NCBI GenBank assembly: GCA_004431415.1
Contig: QPMI01000214.1
Span: forward strand, 7,501 to 71,500
Source: Cyanophora paradoxa
Lineage: Eukaryota > Glaucocystophyceae > Cyanophorales > Cyanophoraceae
Direction of reading: 5' to 3'
DNA: 64,000 bases
The notes under the pieces are model-generated. The model had not been told where the DNA came from, made no database searches, and saw nothing but the letters and a program-made list of their open reading frames with translations. Below are positions 57,840-64,000 of this stretch, piece by piece. The position numbers and the translations under genes were made by a program. How positions within the stretch are numbered: position 1 is the first letter of the stretch; each line of letters begins with the position of its first letter.

Positions 57840-58726
57840 TCGGAACTGGCCCGCGCCCCCGGCCCCCATTAATATTGCCCTGCATGAGTGAATGGAACCA
57901 CGCCAGATCTGGTCTACTCCTTACCGAACTTCGGAACTATAGCTACGCGCATGATCATGACCGCGGTCGATCGCCGATCGGGTAACCGCTAGCGCTGCTG
58001 TTGAGTCAGTGTTGACCAGCACAGGGGTACAGTCAACCTCAGTCGATCTCAACCTTAGCGCCGTACTACGGTATACGTAATCGTAATCGTAATTCTTAAG
58101 CTTCATGTGATACTACTAGTACTAGGCTATGATATTGCTAGACGGTCGAGACAGTCTTAATGCTGATCGTAATCGTACGCGTGACCGTCGGACTCATGAT
58201 CAGTGATCGTAATTCTAGATCTTAGCTATATATATAGCTAGCCCCCTTGGTATACGTAAGGCCTGATGAGCTACATGGCCATCATGGCCGGGCAATAGCC
58301 TTATATAATTAATTATATGAGCTTAGCTTAGCTCCCGCTCATGATCACCGCAAACCGTGCCACGGTGATTCTGATCATGATCGTAATCGTGCATATGCAT
58401 ATATAGCTGCTGATCGCAAACCGTAATTTTGATCGTAATTCGTAACCCTTGGGCCTCTAGCTAGAGCTGCCAGGCTGCGCATGCAGGCCTAGGCGCCAAC
58501 CTCAGTCGATCTCAACCTTATACTCGGCGCAGCCGGACGCGTCGATGTTCGCGGCACAGTTTGAACCTCGCCATGCATATGATCATGAGCGACGACGTCG
58601 ACGCGCCGAGCAGCTTCGCCGCAGACGTCGTAATTCGTATACGTAACCCTAGGCCTTGCACTTGGCCCAGTGGGCCTCTTAGCCGCAACCGTACGCGTGA
58701 TTCTGATCGTAATGGAGCCGCCGCGG
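57840..58726. other. Gene-free, ATCGTAATCG-rich and CTAG-rich stretch
   Basis: No coding signal. GTACGATTACGAT-type words and the sequence CAACCTCAGTCGATCTCAAC (twice, about 58033 and 58498) recur. Confidence 0.45.
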
Positions 58727-58777
58727 CGCAGCATGCGCAAGGATGAAATCGCTGCGCTCGGCCGGTGGTTCGAATGT
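58727..58777 (+). pseudogene. Fragment of an SF3A3 exon
   Basis: CGCAGCATGCGCAAGGATGA through GGTTCGAATGT matches 27553-27599 of SF3A3 (encoding [14 protein letters not shown]) with a 4-nt insertion. It is isolated from any other SF3A3 exon. Confidence 0.75.
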
Positions 58778-58984
58778 CCTGCCGTCCTGATCGTTGAACC
58801 CAGCACTCTTCAACAGCACTCGCCGATGCCGCTCCTCGGTGCTTGGAAACCTGTACCCTGAAATCTGGCTAGCCGCTAGCCGCTACCGCCCGCACGCCTT
58901 CGACCGCTAGCTAGCCGAGCGCTTCGAGGTAGCCGCTTAGAAGCGTGCGGCGCCGGCAGCGGTCAGAGATAAGCGGCTCCCTGC

Positions 58985-59075
58985 GGCTGAAGGAGCCTCG
59001 CATCCTTTGGCAGCGCTTAGAAGCGTGCGGCAGCGCTTAGAGGAGTGTGGCAGCGCTTAGTGTGGCAGCGGCTCT
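58985..59075 (+). repeat. GCAGCGCTTAG tandem repeat, first copy
   Basis: Units GCAGCGCTTAGAAGCGTGCG, GCAGCGCTTAGAGGAGTGTG and GCAGCGCTTAGTGTG. The same series is found inside the PP2C intron at 60280-60345. Confidence 0.8.
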
Positions 59076-59233
59076 GCAGGCAATGCTCCAGTCTGCCTTT
59101 CAGTCCTTACGCCGGTGCGTCCTGCGTGCTTGGTTTGCGTGCTGCGCGCTCACGGCGTCTCAGGTTCTTCTCTCGCGCTGATGAGGCTCCACTGGCTGCG
59201 CCGGCCGACCCCTCGTCCACGAGCGATCCGCGC

Positions 59234-60811
59234 ATGGGCACAGCGATGTCGACATGGGCCGCGCCGGACGCTGAACGTAACAGGCCCAGGCCGAGCAGTG
59301 CCACGCCGAAGCGGACATCTCTAGCGTCGATACTGTGAGTTCAGCGTAGACACGCAAGCTATAGCTAGCTGCATCTGTGACCTACGCCGCAGATGGGGAG
59401 GGCCGCAGACGCAGCAGCAGCCAAGCGATCCCAGCAGCTCGGGGCGAGCTTCAGGAGATGGAGGTCGCCTTCTTGCCGCATTCGTGCGCTTCGGTGCTGA
59501 GATTCTACGGAACACGTGTGACGGGGGCGGCAGGCCGAACGGCAGGGGAGGCGCAAAGATATGCAGGACGTCTCCGTCCTCCGCCCTCTGCTCGTGTCGC
59601 TGGGGAACAGCAGAGAAGTTAGTATGTTCGCTCTGTTCGACGGCCACGGCGGCCGGACGGCTGCAGATCTCGCTTCCACTACGCTTCCCGACGTGCTCGC
59701 TCAGAAGTTGAAAAACTTGCCGATTGCGAAAGCGCTTCGTGAGGCCTATATAGATACAAATTCAGCGATTGCGAAGGCTGGAATCACCGACGGCACGTGT
59801 GCACTCGCCGTTCTGATTGTGTCCTCACCCTGTGAGATGCTAATGTGCGTAAACTATCGCTTTCTTGAATGCCTTTGACTCGTGTGGCAGGTACTGCGCC
59901 AATGCTGGAGATTCTGAGGCGGTCCTCTGTCGGGGGGGCAAGCCAAAGCTCGTCAGCATCGCTCACAGGCCAAAAAATCCACAAGAAATAACGAGAATCA
60001 TTAGTGGAGGTGGCTTTGTGACTGCGCGAGGGAGAGTCAATGGTGCCACCTCATCTCGTTATTTCTTGTGTGATTCAAACCTTCGTGTGATTCAAACCTT
60101 CAGGAATTTTAGCTGTATCTCGGGCCCTCGGCGACATCCCGCTCCAACCTCATGTCTCACCCGAGTCTCGTTCATTTTTCTTCTGTGCAACTGCCGCACA
60201 GGCCTTATTTTTCGCACAGGCCCGAAATTACTGAAACGAAATTGGTCGGCGATGAAATCCTCATCATGGTTCGCCGAAACAGCGCTTAGAAGCGTGCGGC
60301 AGCGCTTAGAGGAGTGTGGCAGCGCTTAGTGTGGCAGCGGCTCTGCTGAGCCCTCGTAATCGCTCTCTAATCTAGATCTCTAGTCGTAATCGCAAGGGGA
60401 CTAATTGTGATCCCCTGATTTGTTTTTGCGCCCCTAGGGGTGCGATGGAATCTGGGACGTCTTGAGCAAGGAATCGGGTTTGTCCATTGTGAAGAGCGAG
60501 ATCTCCAACACGAACGAGATCGATCGCGTTGAGCGAGCAGCATGCGCCCTCCGGTAATCCTTGCCTTCGTGTTTGCCGAGTCTTGCATGATCAGAACCCT
60601 ATGCAGTGACAAAGCATTCTCGGCTGGCAGCACCGACAACCTCTCAGTCATCGTTGTGCGGTTCGCCTCGAGCCGGCCCCCGTCTGCTTCTCTGCCCTCT
60701 GCACGGATTGGTGCAGTGCCGGCGAGGGGGCTGGAGCTCCCTATTATTCGCAATTCGCGCCCCGCGAGCGCCGGTGCGGCGGTGCGAAGGGAGTCCATGC
60801 GTTCAGCATAG
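59234..60811 (+). CDS. PP2C-family protein phosphatase
   Basis: Metal-dependent Ser/Thr phosphatase. Candidate start at 59234 (MGTAMSTWAAPDAERNRPRP). Recognised exons: MQDVSVLRPLLVSLGNSREV, SMFALFDGHGGRTAADLAST (DGHGG metal-binding motif), SGTCAL-type strand DGTCALAVLI, YCANAGDSEAVLCRGGKP (AGDS), then ISRALGDIPLQPHVSPESR, PEITETKLVGDEILIM joined to GCDGIWDVLSKESG (DGIWD motif), and SAGSTDNLSVIVVRFASSRP (DN metal ligand). The PP2C motif order is complete. The intron at about 60269-60437 and the one at 59336-59393 contain sequences repeated elsewhere in the window. Stop at 60811. Confidence 0.85.
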
Positions 60812-61063
60812 ACATGTGATGTGAGCTAGCGGCTAGCTAGCTGCATCTGTGACCTACGCATGTATGGGCGACACACACGAAGGTGCGGTCCCCAGGCTGG
60901 GCGACAACTAAGCTTAAGGTTGGACGTCTTTTGATTTCGATTACGATAAGGGGGGTTGAACGACGAAGCTAGGGTTGGACGACTTTGAATTGCGATGTCA
61001 TGCGGCATAGCTATATATAGCTGCAAATTTCTAAACCAGGAGTTTTAGCTTTAAATTATATAT
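60797..61063 (+). repeat. Family B repeat, most complete copy
   Basis: Starts GCGTTCAGCATAGACATGTG, continues through CTAGCTGCATCTGTGACCTA, GTGCGGTCCCCAGGCTGGGC, AAGGTTGGACGTCTTTTGAT and ends with TTCTAAACCAGGAGTTTTAG plus AT-rich DNA. The PP2C stop lies within its first bases, so the phosphatase C-terminal residues are repeat-derived. Confidence 0.8.
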
Positions 61064-61179
61064 ATCTCTCGCCCGCTGGGAGACATCTGGTCCCGCTGAC
61101 CGTCGTACGCGTACCGTGCATGCGCATATGCACTGGCCATGGAAGACATACCGGTACCGCCGCGGCGGGCCCGCGCGCG

Positions 61180-61250
61180 GCCGTGGCCATGGCGGCCGCA
61201 CTGCGGCAGTGTACATTCCCACACTTGTGACCTGCGTTTTCAGTACGTGT
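61180..61250 (+). repeat. Family C repeat end
   Basis: GGCAGTGTACATTCCCACAC, then CTGCGTTTTCAGTACGTGTA, as in the copies at 29700 and (reverse) 16620. Confidence 0.65.
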
Positions 61251-61527
61251 AATGCGAACCAGGAGTACCAACGTCTACCACTTGACGTACCCCTACAGGG
61301 AGTCCGGCCGGGGGCAGAGCCCTGCGAGCAGACTCCGGGTTGCAGTGTCGCGCGCCCTCAACGTAGCTTGCACGCGAACTAGGCACCGAACCCAGCGCAG
61401 CGCAACGGCATGGCTGCAGCTGGGCTCTAAGCTAGACCCGCAGCGCGCCAGGCTACGCACTGATGTTCACGTTTCTCAAAAGGTTCGTGTGCATTACAGT
61501 GAGCACCTGCGGCGTTGTATGGCTCAG

Positions 61528-64000
61528 ATGGGTGCAGAGCCTGGCCCTCCGCCGAGGAAAGCCACGGCCAGGTGGAAGAAGACGCGTCGCTCAGCGATGA
61601 GCAAGTCGGGGAAATCATTGGACTACTGCGACGGCACGCATTGGAGGGCCGGCTCCCGCCTCAGGCCCGGGCGCTCTTGAATGAAATCGTCTCGTCGACG
61701 AGCGCTCGGCCGGCCGGTGCGTCGCCGGCGCGCTCTAAGCGTATTCTTGCTGAGATCTTCCTTTCTGCAGGCGATGATGCGGAAGGTCCAGACGAAGCGG
61801 AGGAAGCCACCAGCTCACACCCCGTTCAAAACTCCGAATGGGGGGGCGATTCAGCCGAAGCGGAGGCATATCAGCACAAACGGCATCAACCGGGCCTGCA
61901 GCCTGGAAGAGAAGGCCAGGAGCACTTTGTCCAAGGTAAGCCAGCGCTACCGCGGGAAGATTCGCATTCTCAGTTGTGGCGCAGAGTCGCGCGCTCGGCC
62001 GGAGCCCGTGGCACACGATGCGGGGGCGCACGATATGCCGGCACACGCCGACCACGGTGATGGCGAGTCTGATGAGTGGGAGGACGATGACGACCTCGGT
62101 TACCGTCGCGTCCCCGCAGGCGATGACGGCGCGTTTGAGGATCTGCGCTCTGAAGCTATTCTTTCTTATCGATTCCCAGATTTCTTTCTCGAGGAGGTTG
62201 AGGACGAGTACGTGCAACAGCAGCAGCGAGTCGATATGGGAGAGGGCGAGGATGAGGACGAGATAGAGGACGGGGAGGACGACGTGGAAGACGAGGACGA
62301 TGAACAGCGCGTATTCGAACGATACTACAATTTCGCAGGGCGAGGCCAGGCACAGCAAGGCCAGGAAAATGGTGACGTTCAGGAGGCGGCCTTTCAGGCG
62401 GCGGAGCACGCTGGCGCAGAACCTTTGGTCGTGGGCGGCGTAGCCGGCAAAACCGCTGTTGGATCCTCTCCAATGCAGCCACCGGGTGTGAGTGAGACAG
62501 CTGCGCAAGGAGCGAAGGCCAGCAACGACGGTGAACCGGTTGTCGATGCAAAAGAAACGCCGGAATCAGCATCAGCAGCAGAAGTGAAAACAGACAGGGT
62601 GTTCCCGCCGGATGATCTTGCAGATGAGCTAGAGGTTCCTGGTGCAGCCTCCAAAAAAATGCAAGCTCCGGGCCAGAGTTCAGCAGCTCTTTCACCAAAC
62701 GACCTCGTGAAGGAGGACACCGTCGCTAGTGACAAGAACGACGCGCTCATTCAATCGCAGCCTGCGAGGGTGGACGACTCGCAGACAAGCGATGGAAAGG
62801 ACGCCGACGCCAAGGATGGTCTATCTCACACCATCGATGACGATGAGCATGTCCCCGATGAAGAAGATGCTCTGAGGATGATGCGGGAGCAGCAGCCTGT
62901 ATACGAGTCTTTTGATCTGAAGGTAGCAAGTTGCTCAGCGCTTGTTTGTCATAAAATCCCGGGCCACAACTCCGAGACCGCAGGTCATATACGAACGCAA
63001 TCGCACGGGGTTCGAGGAGACCAAGGACTTTCCGATTCGCATCAACTCCGTCATTGCTGGCCGGTATCAGATATTGGAGTATCTGGGATCGGCCGCCTTC
63101 TCGAAGGCAGTGCAATGCCTGGACCTACAGACGGGCCAACTGGTAATTCGTAGCTAAGCTGGGTGACTGCTTCCCTTGCTCAACCTGCGCAGATTTGTAT
63201 CAAGATCATCAAGAACAACAAGGATTTCTTTGACCAGAGCCTTGACGAAATCAAGCTGCTGAAGTACATCAACTCCGCAGGCAATGCCGATGAGAAGCAC
63301 GTCCTCCAGCTTTACGGTATTGCTGTTGACCAGTTCCGCATGTCCACGTCGCACTGACCGCCTGCTTGCAATAGATTACTTCTATTACAAGGAGCATTTG
63401 TTCATCGTTTGTGAGCTTCTGCGTGACAACTTGTACGAATTCAGCAAGTACAACCGTGAATCTGGCGGTGACAACTACTTCACCCTTCCACGGTTGCAGA
63501 AGATCACTTGGCAATGTCTCACGGCTCTGCATTTCATCCACTCCCTCAACCTCATCCACTGTGATCTCAAACCCGAGAATATTCTCATCAAGTCATATTC
63601 GCGGTACGTTGGAGCTTTCTAATCTGGGTGAGTTCTATTTTGTCCAAACGATACCGCTCAGATGTGAGGTCAAAGTTATCGACTTTGGTTCCAGCTGCTT
63701 CATCACCGATCATCTTAGCTCGTATGTGCAATCACGGTCCTACCGTGCACCCGAGGTACCTCTCTAAATGGCTTGAGTTGAATAAATCAGCTGGTATAAT
63801 TCAATGCAGGTCATTCTTGGGATGCCGTACGGGCAAAAAATTGATATGTGGTCGCTCGGGTGCATTCTCGCGGAGCTTTGGACCGGGAATGTGCTCTTCC
63901 ACAACGATTCCATTCATTCGCTGCTCTGTCGAATGCAGGCAATCGTTGGCCCGTTCCCCCGCGACTTTCTAAAGCGTGGCCACTATGTTCACAAGTACTT
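61528..64000 (+). CDS. DYRK-family protein kinase (3' end outside window)
   Basis: Dual-specificity tyrosine-regulated kinase with a long acidic, low-complexity N-terminal region. The 5' exon reads ASLSDEQVGEIIGLLRRHAL and GRLPPQARALLNEIVSS; the true start is not resolved. The kinase domain begins AGRYQILEYLGSAAFSKAVQ (Gly loop), the lysine exon CIKIIKNNKDFFDQSLDEIK, hinge EHLFIVCELLRDNLYEFSKY, catalytic loop LIHCDLKPENILIK, DFGSS, activation loop YVQSRSYRAPEV and MPYGKKIDMWSLGCILAELW. HCDLKPEN and the YxQSRxYRxPE loop place it in the DYRK/HIPK group. The second loop tyrosine needed for autophosphorylation is present. Confidence 0.9.

Noticed and set aside
58750-58777. tRNA T-arm-like GGTTCGAAT
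   Set aside because: It is part of the copied SF3A3 exon; no cloverleaf can be drawn around it.
60260-60440. PP2C gene disrupted by a repeat insertion
   Set aside because: The repeat lies between ILIM and GCDGIWDVLS with a GT donor and a CTAG-type AG acceptor, so it is best read as an intron; the conserved motif is restored on splicing.

Overview
The window is nuclear DNA of a flagellated, plastid-bearing protist, most likely a microalga. Genes are split by many short introns, often with GC-AG borders. A LrgA/LrgB glycolate/glycerate carrier with a presequence-like leader, a plastid/mitochondrial-type LepA factor and a cytochrome b5 front-end desaturase point to a plastid and long-chain polyunsaturated lipid synthesis. 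DNAAF3, BBS5 and a nephrocystin-3-like protein point to a motile flagellum. Haptophyte or cryptophyte fits, but the sequence alone does not fix the lineage. Coordinates for spliced genes are genomic spans; exon joins were inferred by eye from reading frame, splice borders and remembered family conservation.

Left part (1-16 kb): PLGG1-like carrier (off the left edge, minus), PEX14 (plus), a tandem-RRM protein (minus), PEX5 (plus), DNAAF3 (plus), front-end desaturase (minus) and ETF beta (plus). PEX13 lies at 32.6-33.5 kb, so the cargo receptor and both docking proteins of peroxisomal matrix import sit within 31 kb.

Middle part (16-34 kb): a GC-rich block of three unrecognised genes (16.9-23.1 kb) lies between two outward-facing relics of a Fanzor-type (eukaryotic TnpB-like) element. 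It is followed by BBS5, an almost identical extra copy of the 3' part of SF3A3, the complete SF3A3 gene, prefoldin subunit 6, a zone of repeats and more Fanzor ends, and PEX13.

Right part (34-64 kb): ATG9 (minus) diverges from a long nephrocystin-3-like STAND/TPR gene (plus). Then come LepA/GUF1 (minus), a gentisate-dioxygenase-like bicupin (plus), SF3B6 (minus), a long Fanzor candidate with RuvC-I, zinc-ribbon and RuvC-III motifs plus an upstream PHD-like finger (minus, 50.9-57.4 kb), a repeat-rich stretch, a PP2C phosphatase (plus) and a DYRK kinase running off the right edge.

The main discovery signal is the Fanzor family. There is one apparently complete gene, and there are six partial right ends (three longer, one interrupted, two short or nested) of a second family that share a coding tail and about 130 nt of conserved noncoding sequence, the usual location of a guide (omega/f) RNA. 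Around these lie captured gene fragments (ETF beta last exon, SF3A3 pieces), dispersed MITE-like repeats, repeats inside introns and minisatellites, the picture of a genome actively reshuffled by mobile elements.
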